Assembly: GCA_964617645.1 (NCBI GenBank)
Contig: CAZTYE010000001.1
Span: forward strand, 124,001-188,000
Length of the DNA: 64,000 nt
DNA from: JADJGC01 sp964617645
Lineage (GTDB): Bacteria > Zixibacteria > MSB-5A5 > CAIYYT01
Reading direction: 5' to 3'
Positions 19,358-27,735 of this stretch are shown here, one piece after another. The notes under the pieces are model-generated. The model did no database searches. It worked only from the letters and a program-made list of their open reading frames with translations, and had not been told where the DNA came from. The stretch's first letter is position 1; each line of letters opens with the position of its first letter. The position numbers were made by a program, and so were the translations under genes.

Positions 19358-19797
19358 AGGCCGAGACGAGAACAGATACAGTTACCCTTGCTGCTCAGGT
19401 TAGTGAGCCTGATCCCGAAGACGTAACTGATCGCCCACACGATGATCTTCGCCGCTTGCTGCGCGTCAATTGCAAGGGGCCGTACAGTCCCGATGTCGAC
19501 GAATTTGCGCTGATCCTTCGTTTCGACGGCAACATTACGCAGTGGAACCTCGAGGGCTGCGCCTATTTGCGGCGAAGTTTCAAGGAGCGCTACATCACGA
19601 TCGACATCTTTATTCCGCGCGATCGTTGGAAAGGCCGCACGGAAGTCGAGATTCGCAAATATCTGGCCGCCGGAACTCGCGAGGCATTGCAGCGCTGCAT
19701 CGCGCGCCTGCAGAAAGATAAAACGCCGGTCGATGGCGAACGGTTGATGGCGGATTACGATTTAGTCGAGAAGGAGTACTTGAAGGCTGTGAGATGA
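19354..19797 (+). CDS. putative immunity protein for the URI-type toxin tip
   Basis: 147 residues from the ATG at 19354, which overlaps the stop of the toxin tip (ATGA). Acidic N-terminal third, then a mixed alpha/beta body with YITIDIFIPRDRW and a long C-terminal helical region. I recognise no named family with certainty. Position and overlap are those of a cognate immunity protein. Confidence 0.6.
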   Translation: MKAETRTDTVTLAAQVSEPDPEDVTDRPHDDLRRLLRVNCKGPYSPDVDEFALILRFDGNITQWNLEGCAYLRRSFKERYITIDIFIPRDRWKGRTEVEIRKYLAAGTREALQRCIARLQKDKTPVDGERLMADYDLVEKEYLKAVR

Positions 19798-19825
19798 TGT
19801 AGCCGTCGCCACAGCTCGGTACCGA

Positions 19826-20584
19826 GCCCGCCACAGCGGCAAGAGGGCGAACTTCGTACATGATGCGTATGACCGTCTGGTTTGGTGAACGGCGTTAACG
19901 AGCCTCGGCCGTGACACGGTTTTCTACCGCTACAACCCATCCGGAGAGCGCATATACAAGGAGTATCGCTATCAATATCGGGCGCCGTGCAATTGGTCGA
20001 AGTCAACTACCCCCGGCGGCGAAGAAATTGAGCCAATCAGCGGCCCCGGCGGGGATACCACATCGCTGCTCTGCACCTTCGCAGGCGTAGTCAAGACCTA
20101 TTACGTGCTTGGCCAGGGCAAGATCTTAGCCGAATTGTCGGCGCCGAACGCCTCCGCGATCAAGGCGAAGTACATTTACGCGGGCAACACCCGATTGGGG
20201 CTGCGGGACGCCAACAATAATCTCTTCTTCTACTTGAACGATCATCTTGGCTCGACGGTGGCAGTGCTCGACTCCACCGGAGCGCTCAGGGACAAACACT
20301 GGTACTATGCCTTCGGCCAAACTCGCCACGAACAAACGAGCACGAATCAATCGTTCAAATACACCGCAAAGCCGCTGGACAGAGAGGCCGGTCTCAACCT
20401 ATACTACTACGGTGCGCGCTACTATGACCCGGATCTCGGCCGCTTCTTCGGAGTCGACTCGATAACTTGGCGGCTTGCAGCGACTGTCCCGACCTATCCA
20501 AGCGCTGTTCAGCCCAGACACGACGCTCAACCTGTCAATCACATCTTGCAGCGATTTTTGCCACTGTCAGATCCGGTCAGATAA
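19826..20584 (+). pseudogene. displaced Rhs tip fragment 4, degenerate
   Basis: Homology to the Rhs core begins near 19826 (RHSGK, then AYDRLVW) and is broken at 19886 by TGA where the other copies read a Cys codon. From about 19890 to 20175 the DNA is almost identical to 15865-16150 of tip fragment 1. The core end reads DPDLGRFFGVDS and then runs into an unrelated sequence that stops at 20582 without a toxin domain. No immunity gene follows; recA begins 88 bases on. Confidence 0.8.
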
Positions 20585-20599
20585 TCTCGCAGCAGCCTC

Positions 20600-20628
20600 T
20601 TGACATGCCCCTTGGCGATTCGGTTATT
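20600..20628 (+). promoter_or_regulatory. possible recA promoter
   Basis: A perfect TTGACA at 20600-20605 is followed at 17 bases by GTTATT, a weak -10. No SOS-box-like palindrome is obvious nearby. Confidence 0.35.
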
Positions 20629-20671
20629 ACAGCTACGAAGCTGTTATTCGCTCAGGAAAGGACGCAGAATT

Positions 20672-21688
20672 ATGGCCGCTGACGGCAAGACGAAAGCGCT
20701 GGATGCCGCGCTCTCGCAGATAGAAAAGCAATTCGGCAAAGGCTCAATCATGCGCATGGGCGCGCTCGGGGCTATCGAACCGATTCCGGTCATCTCCTCG
20801 GGTTCGCTCAGTCTCGATTTGGCGCTCGGAATCGGCGGCGTACCGCGCGGACGAGTGATCGAGCTATACGGCCCGGAATCTTCCGGCAAAACCACGCTCG
20901 CGCTGCACATCATCGCCGAGGCCCAACGCGCCGGCGGAATCGCGGCTTTCATCGACGCCGAACACGCGCTCGACGCCGCTTACGCCAAAAAGCTCGGCGT
21001 CGACACCGACAACATGCTGATCTCCCAGCCCGACACCGGCGAGCAGGCGCTTGAAATCACCGAAACCCTCGTGCGCTCCGGCGCGGTCGATTGTATCGTC
21101 ATCGACTCGGTCGCGGCGCTCGTTCCCAAAGCCGAAATCGACGGCGAGATGGGCGACTCGCACATGGGTCTGCAAGCGCGGCTCATGTCGCAAGCCTTGC
21201 GCAAACTCACCGGCACCGTTTCAAAGTCAAAGACCTGCGTCATCTTCATCAATCAGATACGCATGAAGATCGGCGTCATGTTCGGCAATCCCGAAACCAC
21301 CACTGGCGGCAATGCGCTGAAGTTCTATTCTTCGATCCGCATGGACATTCGCCGCGTTTCGTCGCTTAAGGAAGGCGAAGAAGTGATCGGCAGCCGCGTG
21401 CGCGTGCGCGTCGTCAAGAACAAAGTCGCGCCGCCGTTCAAGGAAGCCGAATTCGATATTCTCTTCGGCACCGGTATCAACTACGAGGGCGAGCTTCTCG
21501 ATCTCGGCACGACGCACAACTTGATCCAGAAAAGCGGTACCTGGTTCTCGTATGGCGACGAGCGCATGGGTCAGGGCCGCGAAAACGCTCGCGCTTTTTT
21601 GACTAACAATCCGGATATCAAATTGAGGCTCAAAGGCGCAATTCTCGAGAAAGTCGGCTTAGCGACAAACGGCCACAAAGACGAATAG
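20672..21688 (+). CDS. recA: recombinase RecA
   Basis: 338 residues, slightly short of the usual 345-355. Walker A GPESSGKTT lies near residue 67, followed by the ATPase segment FIDAEHALD, Walker B (CIVIDSVAALVP) and the L2 loop FINQIRMKIGVMFGNPETTTGG. No intein. The ATG at 20672 has AGGAAAGGA nine bases upstream. It mediates strand exchange and SOS induction. No recX or lexA is adjacent. Confidence 0.98.
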   Translation: MAADGKTKALDAALSQIEKQFGKGSIMRMGALGAIEPIPVISSGSLSLDLALGIGGVPRGRVIELYGPESSGKTTLALHIIAEAQRAGGIAAFIDAEHALDAAYAKKLGVDTDNMLISQPDTGEQALEITETLVRSGAVDCIVIDSVAALVPKAEIDGEMGDSHMGLQARLMSQALRKLTGTVSKSKTCVIFINQIRMKIGVMFGNPETTTGGNALKFYSSIRMDIRRVSSLKEGEEVIGSRVRVRVVKNKVAPPFKEAEFDILFGTGINYEGELLDLGTTHNLIQKSGTWFSYGDERMGQGRENARAFLTNNPDIKLRLKGAILEKVGLATNGHKDE

Positions 21689-21900
21689 TCACGATTTCCC
21701 GCGCAGGGGCGGATGGTCGAATATCCTTTGCACAGCGGGGCAATGCGCCCATTCCGCGCAGGGGCATGGCGCCAAAGGCCCCGCGCTTCAGCGGCGTGCC
21801 ATGCCCTGTTGATCTACGGTTGTGGATACACCTTCGCCGTATTCTGTTGAAGGGTATGACTCGCATCGCGCCGCCGGGAGTCCTTCCTGGCGACCGCCCC

Positions 21901-23139
21901 CTACTTCGCCGCCAACTTCCGCCTTAAAAAATCCAACGCCTGATAGGCCGACCGCTCGCGAATTCGTTCGCGTGTTCCGAACAAATTCAGACGCAGATGC
22001 TCGCTGTGTCCGGCGTCGGCGTAACCAATATAGACCAGACCGACCGGTTTTTCGGATGTTCCCCCGCCCGGACCGGCGACGCCGGTAATCGCCAGCGCAT
22101 GATCGACACCGATCACATCTCGCGCGCCGCGCGCCATCGCTTCAGCCACTTCGGCGCTCACTGCGCCGTGCGAATCTAACAATTCTTTCGAAATGCGAAG
22201 CACACTCTCTTTAACGTCATTCGCGTACGCCACCACCGATCCACGATAAAATTCCGAACTGCCCGGAGAGTCCGTCAGCAGTTTGGCGATCATCCCGCCG
22301 GTGCACGATTCGGCGGTCGCCAATGTCTGTTTCTTCGCCTTCAGGAGTTCGCCGACAATTTCAGGCAGGGAAGCATCACCCACCGCAAACACGTAATCGC
22401 CTAACTTTGAGATAATCGCTTTCGCAAGTTGCTCTGCCGCCGTGGCGGATTCCTCGGCGTTCATCGCCAGCGCAGTCACGCGCAAATCCACGCCGCGATA
22501 GCTCGGCAGATACGCCAGCCGCAACTTGCCACCGTCCGGTTCAAGCTCGGCAATCGTCTCCGCAATTTCCGATTCAGTGATGCCAGTCGTGCGGATGCGC
22601 CGAATTACAATCGCCGGCCGCCCCGGCCTTCGCGCCAAAAATGGAATCACCGATTGATCGATGATCGCTTCCATCTCGGACGGCACACCCGGCAGCGCGA
22701 CGAAGAATCTCTCTGCATCCTGAAACACAATCCCCGGCGCCGTGCCGATTGGATTGTTGATCAAATCAGCTCCCAGCGGCTGCAGCGCCTGGCTCTGCAC
22801 AATCGCCGGCATCTTCAGATTGCGGCGTTGATACAGAGCTTCCAACTTGCGCAGTACTTCGTCATTGAGAACAAGTTGCCGCTCGAACGCTGTGCAGATC
22901 GCGTTCTTGGTGACATCATCCTTCGTCGGACCCAGACCACCGGTCATGATCGTCACTGCCGAACGCTCCAATCCCTGCTTGATCGCGTCCACGATGTCGT
23001 CATGGCGATCACCGATAGTTGTCTTGTAAACGACCTCGACCCCAATCTCCGCCAAACGTCGCGCGATATAGGCCGAATTCGAGTCAATCGTGTGACCGCC
23101 GAGGATCTCCTCGCCGACGATAATGATTTCCGCGTTCAT
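21901..23139 (-). CDS. cinA: CinA family nicotinamide-nucleotide amidohydrolase
   Basis: 412 residues with both domains: an N-terminal MoaB/COG1058-type domain (SNSAYIARRL, then MTGGLGPTKDD near residue 75) and the C-terminal PncC deamidase (TLATAESCTGGMIAKLLTD near 268, AITGVAGPGGGT near 352). PncC recycles NMN to nicotinate mononucleotide. The ATG at 23139 overlaps the stop of pgpA (ATGA). It is last in the pgsA-pgpA-cinA operon, a common bacterial arrangement that often leads to recA, here transcribed convergently. Confidence 0.95.
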   Translation of the reverse strand: MNAEIIIVGEEILGGHTIDSNSAYIARRLAEIGVEVVYKTTIGDRHDDIVDAIKQGLERSAVTIMTGGLGPTKDDVTKNAICTAFERQLVLNDEVLRKLEALYQRRNLKMPAIVQSQALQPLGADLINNPIGTAPGIVFQDAERFFVALPGVPSEMEAIIDQSVIPFLARRPGRPAIVIRRIRTTGITESEIAETIAELEPDGGKLRLAYLPSYRGVDLRVTALAMNAEESATAAEQLAKAIISKLGDYVFAVGDASLPEIVGELLKAKKQTLATAESCTGGMIAKLLTDSPGSSEFYRGSVVAYANDVKESVLRISKELLDSHGAVSAEVAEAMARGARDVIGVDHALAITGVAGPGGGTSEKPVGLVYIGYADAGHSEHLRLNLFGTRERIRERSAYQALDFLRRKLAAK

Positions 23140-23594
23140 GACCAGAGATTGAAGTAAATCGCCAGTTGAAGCAACAGATTCGTGTAGACGCCGCATGCAA
23201 AATCATCGCCCATGATCCCCCACCCGGCTTTGAGATTGCGTTCCCAATAGCGGCCGGGAAACGGCTTGATGATATCGAGGATGCGGAAAACGATGAAGCC
23301 CGCCAGATAATTCTGCCACGTCACCGGCACAAAGCAATACCCGACCATGATTCCGGCGATTTCGTCGATCACAATCGGCTTGGCGTCGTGGCCGTAGAAT
23401 TTTTCGGCCTCGGTGGCGACATACACGCCGAGCGCCAGCAGCGCCAGCGTCGTGCTGACCTGAATCACCCACCCGTGCGGAAACAGAAACCAGGCCAAAA
23501 CCACGCCGGGAATCGTTCCGGTTGTGCCGGGAATCCATGGCGACATCCCGAATCCGGCGCCGGTCGCAATGAACTTGATTATCGACTTCGGCAT
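23136..23594 (-). CDS. pgpA: phosphatidylglycerophosphatase A
   Basis: 152 residues with the PgpA features: an N-terminal TGAGFGMSPWIPGTTGT segment, the acidic motif IDEIAGIM near residue 78 and GDDFACGV near the C-terminus, with three to four membrane helices. It removes phosphate from phosphatidylglycerophosphate to give phosphatidylglycerol. It starts six bases after pgsA, which makes its substrate. Confidence 0.94.
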   Translation of the reverse strand: MPKSIIKFIATGAGFGMSPWIPGTTGTIPGVVLAWFLFPHGWVIQVSTTLALLALGVYVATEAEKFYGHDAKPIVIDEIAGIMVGYCFVPVTWQNYLAGFIVFRILDIIKPFPGRYWERNLKAGWGIMGDDFACGVYTNLLLQLAIYFNLWS

Positions 23595-23600
23595 ACCACC

Positions 23601-24185
23601 TTACTTCATCGTATTGCGCAGAAGATAGAGACTCTTCCACAGATAGTCAATGCCGGTCGCCACCGTGATCGACACGGTCGCCAGCATCAGCCAGAAGATA
23701 ATCCGCTCCGGCGTTTCCGACTCCAGCCACACCGGCCGGCTGCCCGAAGGAATAAACGTCCTCGCGTTGATGATCACGAGGATGAACGAGATCGAGGTCA
23801 TTTGCAGAAAAGTCTTCAGCTTCGCCGACCACGACGGCGTAATCAGCGCACCGCGATACGCCGCCAGCGTTCGCAGTCCGGTGATCAAGAATTCGCGCAA
23901 AATAATTAGCAGCACCATCCACATCGCGACATAGCCGAGCGCGACGAAAGCGATAAACGCCAGCGAAACCAGAATCTTGTCCGCCAGCGGATCGAAAAAT
24001 TTCCCAAAGCTCGTCGATAGGCCGTATTTGCGTGCATAATAGCCGTCGAACAGATCGGTCAACGCCGCAGTGATAAAAATCACCATCGCCCAGAATTTCG
24101 CCCACGGATTGTCGACGATGAACAGCGCCATGAACACCGGCGCGAGCACGATCCGCACCATCGTCAGAAAATTCGGGAGGTTCAT
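23601..24185 (-). CDS. pgsA: CDP-diacylglycerol-glycerol-3-phosphate 3-phosphatidyltransferase
   Basis: 194 residues, multi-helix membrane protein. The CDP-alcohol phosphotransferase motif is complete near residues 43-70: DLFDGYYAR, then GKFFDPLADK. It makes phosphatidylglycerophosphate for phosphatidylglycerol and cardiolipin synthesis and leads the operon with pgpA and cinA. Confidence 0.94.
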   Translation of the reverse strand: MNLPNFLTMVRIVLAPVFMALFIVDNPWAKFWAMVIFITAALTDLFDGYYARKYGLSTSFGKFFDPLADKILVSLAFIAFVALGYVAMWMVLLIILREFLITGLRTLAAYRGALITPSWSAKLKTFLQMTSISFILVIINARTFIPSGSRPVWLESETPERIIFWLMLATVSITVATGIDYLWKSLYLLRNTMK

Positions 24186-24751
24186 CCGCGCCTCGCGATT
24201 GGCTGTGCATGTGCCGACCAGAGGTTGTCATTCTGAGCGCAGCGAAGAATCCGCTGGCTTCTTTGGCGGAGCGAAAGCAGACCCTTCGCTACGCTCAGGG
24301 TGAAAACGAGTTTGAGGATTTCGAAATTGTCGGTTTTTCGAGTTTCGTTCATGTCGAAGCGAATGTATTGATCGCTGCTGTATTCGGCAACCGGTTTGGG
24401 GGAATGCACGAATGCGCATGCCAGGCGCCCCTGCGCGCCTTCGGCGCGAGATGCGATTTTGCCGAAGCCCCGCGTTCGCGGGGAAGACGACGCATCGACA
24501 GCACGTAGATTAATCGTGTCATTCCCGCAAGAGGAACTGTTGAAAAACCGTAGTCATGTCATTCTGAGCGCAGCGAAGAATCTGTTTGACCTTGTGCCAC
24601 AATACTCACAGACCCTTCGCTTCGCTCAGGGTGACAGCCAATAGGGCTTTTTCAACAGTCCCAACAGCGGGAATCCAATATTGTAGGTCGATACCCTTAC
24701 GGAAGCAACATGTCAGCGAGCAGCTTGACGTCGAGGTTTCGACAGGGCTGC
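24186..24751. repeat. intergenic region with two hairpin repeat elements
   Basis: No gene is supported. Two copies of a hairpin-forming element (GTCATTCTGAGCGCAGCGAA pairing with a downstream TTCGC..GCTCAGGGTGA arm) lie at 24227-24303 and 24558-24636. The second is enclosed by terminal inverted repeats (ACTGTTGAAAAA and its complement), giving a MITE-like unit at 24533-24661. Related copies occur near 44.1 and 45.3 kb. Confidence 0.75.
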
Positions 24752-25192
24752 CTACCCATTTGGCTTCTCGCCGTCGCCGTTAATCGCGCCCTCAATCGTC
24801 TTCCACGGCAGCAGCGCGCACTTGATGCGCACCGGGAACTTGGTCACGCCCTGAAACGCAATCGCATCCGAGTAGCCTTCGCAGCGGTCGCAAGTGTCGC
24901 CGCGCAGCATATTGTTGAAGTCGGTGAGGACGACCTTCGCTTCTTCGACGTTCTTTCCGATCAGCGATTCGGTCATTACAGAGGCCGAAGCAATCGAAAT
25001 CGAGCAGCCCTTGCCTTCGAAGTGCACATCGGAGATGACGTCGCCCTTGACATTGATGTAAATCGCGATTTCGTCGCCGCAGACCGGATTCTTGCCCTCG
25101 ACGAGAATGTCCCACTTCTCCGGGCGGCCATAATTGCGGGGATGATTGTAGTGGTCGACAATAACTTCGCGGTAAAGATCATCTAATTGCAT
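24752..25192 (-). CDS. sufU: SUF system iron-sulfur cluster assembly protein SufU
   Basis: 146 residues of the IscU/NifU-N fold. The three conserved cysteines are visible in NPVCGDE, EGKGCSISIASAS and IKCALLPW, with the 18-20 residue insertion before the last Cys (DTCDRCEGYSDAI) that marks SufU rather than IscU. It accepts sulfur from SufS, whose gene overlaps it by 14 bases. The ATG at 25192 has AAGGTG upstream. Confidence 0.93.
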   Translation of the reverse strand: MQLDDLYREVIVDHYNHPRNYGRPEKWDILVEGKNPVCGDEIAIYINVKGDVISDVHFEGKGCSISIASASVMTESLIGKNVEEAKVVLTDFNNMLRGDTCDRCEGYSDAIAFQGVTKFPVRIKCALLPWKTIEGAINGDGEKPNG

Positions 25193-26420
25193 GACGCAAC
25201 ACCTTTTCGGACTCGACGAGCGCCTCAAGGAGAATATCGACCTCGGACGGCGAATTGTAAAGGTAAAACGATGCCCGCGCCGTCGACACTACGCCTAATT
25301 TGCCCATTAAAGGCTGTGCGCAATGGTGGCCGGCGCGAATCGCGATATTCTTGAAATCGAGAATCGAGCCGATATCGTGCGAATGCAGATCTTTGTAATT
25401 GAACGCAAACACCGCGCCGCGACTGGCGGCCGAGGTCGGCCCGTAAAGCTCAACGCCGTCAATTTCCTGCATGCGCTTCAGGACGTACTCCGTTGTTTCG
25501 CGCTCGTGCATGATGACATTGACCATCCCAAACGCGTTGAGATATTCAATCGCTTTGCCGAATCCGATCACGCCCGCCATGTTCGGCGTGCCGGCTTCAA
25601 ACTTGTGCGGCAGCTCGTTGGTCGTGAATCCATCGTAGCGCACCGTCTCGATCATATCCCCGCCGCCCTGCCACGGCGCCATCAACGCCCCGAGTTCGCG
25701 CTTAAGATAGAGCACGCCGACGCCCGAAGGTCCCAGCATCTTGTGCGAAGAAAACGCCAGAAAATCGCAATCAACGAATTGCACGTTGAATCCGCAATGC
25801 GGCACCAATTGCGCGCCGTCAACCAGCACGCGCGCGCCGCGGTCGTGCGCAAGCTGCGTGATTGTTTTTAGGTCGGGCATCGTGCCGAGCACGTTTGACA
25901 TGCCGGTAATCGCCACGATCTTCGTGCGCGGCGAGAGCTTGGCGGCATAATCATCCATGTCGAATCGCCAATCGGATGTCGACCGCACATAGACGATTTT
26001 GACTCCAATCCGGTCACGCAGCATGAGCCACGGCACGAGATTCGAATGGTGCTCAAACTCCGAGAGCAGGATTTCATCCCCGGCTTTCAGATTCTCCTCG
26101 CCAAAGCAGCGCGCGACGATGTTGATCGATTCGGTCGTCCCCCGCGTGTACACGATTTCCGTCGCCGACTTTGCGTTGATGAACTCGGCGATGAGGCGGC
26201 GCGTTCCCTCATACTGCTCGGTAGCGACGGCCGATAGATGATAAATCCCCCGTCGAACCGTGCCGTACTCCTCGCGGTAAAATTTCGCCTCGCCCTCGAT
26301 TACCGAAATCGGCTTCTGCGAAGTTGCGGCGGAATCAAGATAGATCAGCGGTTGGCCGTTGCGGTGGCCGTTGGCGAATATCGGGAAATCAGATTTGATT
26401 TTGGTCAAGTCGAGCGGCAT
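25179..26420 (-). CDS. sufS: cysteine desulfurase SufS
   Basis: 413 residues, class V aminotransferase fold. PLP-binding lysine in FSSHKMLGPSG near residue 226, and the group II catalytic Cys in RAGHHCAQPLMGKLG near residue 366. It takes sulfur from cysteine and passes it to SufU, encoded next in the operon. No sufBCD genes are in this window. Confidence 0.95.
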   Translation of the reverse strand: MPLDLTKIKSDFPIFANGHRNGQPLIYLDSAATSQKPISVIEGEAKFYREEYGTVRRGIYHLSAVATEQYEGTRRLIAEFINAKSATEIVYTRGTTESINIVARCFGEENLKAGDEILLSEFEHHSNLVPWLMLRDRIGVKIVYVRSTSDWRFDMDDYAAKLSPRTKIVAITGMSNVLGTMPDLKTITQLAHDRGARVLVDGAQLVPHCGFNVQFVDCDFLAFSSHKMLGPSGVGVLYLKRELGALMAPWQGGGDMIETVRYDGFTTNELPHKFEAGTPNMAGVIGFGKAIEYLNAFGMVNVIMHERETTEYVLKRMQEIDGVELYGPTSAASRGAVFAFNYKDLHSHDIGSILDFKNIAIRAGHHCAQPLMGKLGVVSTARASFYLYNSPSEVDILLEALVESEKVLRHAIR

Positions 26421-26690
26421 TAGGTCGGCCTCAAACTACTTCGCCCCACGCATAACATCTGAATCAATACGCGCCGGTGTCGCGCGCTGCTAAGATTTAT
26501 TGCAGGCTTAGAACTACAAGCCGCTCCATCGTTTACGGTGAACCGGACGTTCGTTTTCGCCCAACTTTTGCGCAATCGGGAATCTCCGCACACCTCGCAT
26601 AACGACCTGAATATTCGACTGTTCCGATCCGATCACTTCCAACGGGACCAAAACCACTAACATTTCCGCCTCTAACATGGAGTCAGAACC

Positions 26691-27542
26691 ATGACCCTCG
26701 CAAAAGTCCTCGCCGTATTGCTGCTGACCGCAGCCACAACCGCTCTTTTCGCCTATCCTAACGGCGCCAATTATGAAGCCATGACCGGCGCTCCCGGAGA
26801 AAGTGACTGTTCGAGCTGCCATGGCAATCTCAACACCGGCCCCGGTAGAGTCCTGATCGCGGCGCCGAGTTCCTATGTTGCCGGTCAATCCTATTCGGTC
26901 ACAGTTACCGTGCAACACACTAACCAAAAGCGTTGGGGCTTCGACCTCACCTGTCTCAACTCTGCCGGCGAACCGGCCGGAACATTTACGGTCAGCGATC
27001 CGGTGAATACGCTCACTTCGCTCGCGGCCACCGACCGCAAGTACATGAAACAAACGCAGGCCGGCTCATTCGACAACAAGCTGCATTCGGCTAATTGGAC
27101 TTTCACCTGGGTAGCGCCGAATCCAAGCATGGGGCAGGTGACGTTTTATGCGGCCGGCTTGGCGGCCAACAGCGCCAATGGCGAAAGCGGCGACTATACT
27201 TACACGACCACCGTTTCGCTCACGACGCTCGATGTCGATGACATCACCGACAATAATCTCCCGTCCGCCTTCGAATTGAGCCAGAATTTTCCGAATCCGT
27301 TCAACCCGGCTACCTCAATCGAATTCAAGATTCCGGAGGGCGCCGACGTGCGCCTTGCCGTGTATAACATTCTCGGCCAGCAGGTCAAGTTGCTCCACGA
27401 AGGCGACCTCTCCGCCGGCGCCTATCGCACAGAGTTCGCAGCGGTCGATGATTCCGGCGCGCCGTTACCGAGCGGAATCTACTTCTATCGCCTGAGCGCC
27501 GGCGCTTACAGCGAAACGCGACGCATGATCTTGCTCCGGTAG
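26691..27542 (+). CDS. secreted protein with CSSCH haem motif, reelin-like domain and FCB-type C-terminal sorting-like domain
   Basis: 283 residues. Signal peptide (residues 1-21). A CSSCH motif near residue 40 would bind one c-type haem. Residues about 55-185 resemble the reelin/choice-of-anchor V beta-sandwich (YVAGQSYSVTVTVQH, GFDLT). The last 85 residues start with ELSQNFPNPFNPATSIEFKIP and end in GIYFYRLSAGAYSETRRMILLR-type strands, the FlgD-like/T9SS type A sorting domain seen on exported FCB proteins. Flanked by its own terminator. Function unknown; exported electron-transfer or surface protein inferred. Confidence 0.8.
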   Translation: MTLAKVLAVLLLTAATTALFAYPNGANYEAMTGAPGESDCSSCHGNLNTGPGRVLIAAPSSYVAGQSYSVTVTVQHTNQKRWGFDLTCLNSAGEPAGTFTVSDPVNTLTSLAATDRKYMKQTQAGSFDNKLHSANWTFTWVAPNPSMGQVTFYAAGLAANSANGESGDYTYTTTVSLTTLDVDDITDNNLPSAFELSQNFPNPFNPATSIEFKIPEGADVRLAVYNILGQQVKLLHEGDLSAGAYRTEFAAVDDSGAPLPSGIYFYRLSAGAYSETRRMILLR

Positions 27543-27568
27543 CTGATTCGACAACCGCTGGTATCTGG

Positions 27569-27597
27569 AGAGGCGCCGCTCGGCGCCTCTTCATTTT
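27569..27597 (+). terminator. intrinsic terminator
   Basis: A perfect 9-bp stem (AGAGGCGCC with GGCGCCTCT) and a GCTC loop, followed by TCATTTT, 26 bases after the preceding stop codon. Confidence 0.75.
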
Positions 27598-27735
27598 ACA
27601 GCGGTAAGTTAGTCCCCATTCACTCGCTCAGCTGATTAGTTATTCGTCGCAGAATCGTGTTTACAGCCCGCCAAATCCGCACTAAATTGCCCTCGATCGG
27701 GCAGGGTTTATCACTCTCTTTGAGCGAGGCGGAGC

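Larger units (their letters stand above)
8853..20584 (+). repeat. Rhs cassette array with partially repeated cores
   Basis: One complete Rhs gene is followed by four partial tips that repeat segments of its 3' core: about 12665-13945 recurs at 15177-16455, about 13720-14220 at 17610-18110, and about 13380-13920 at 19895-20440. All run in the same direction. The segments just downstream of the core diverge, which is where toxin domains change. Confidence 0.8.
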
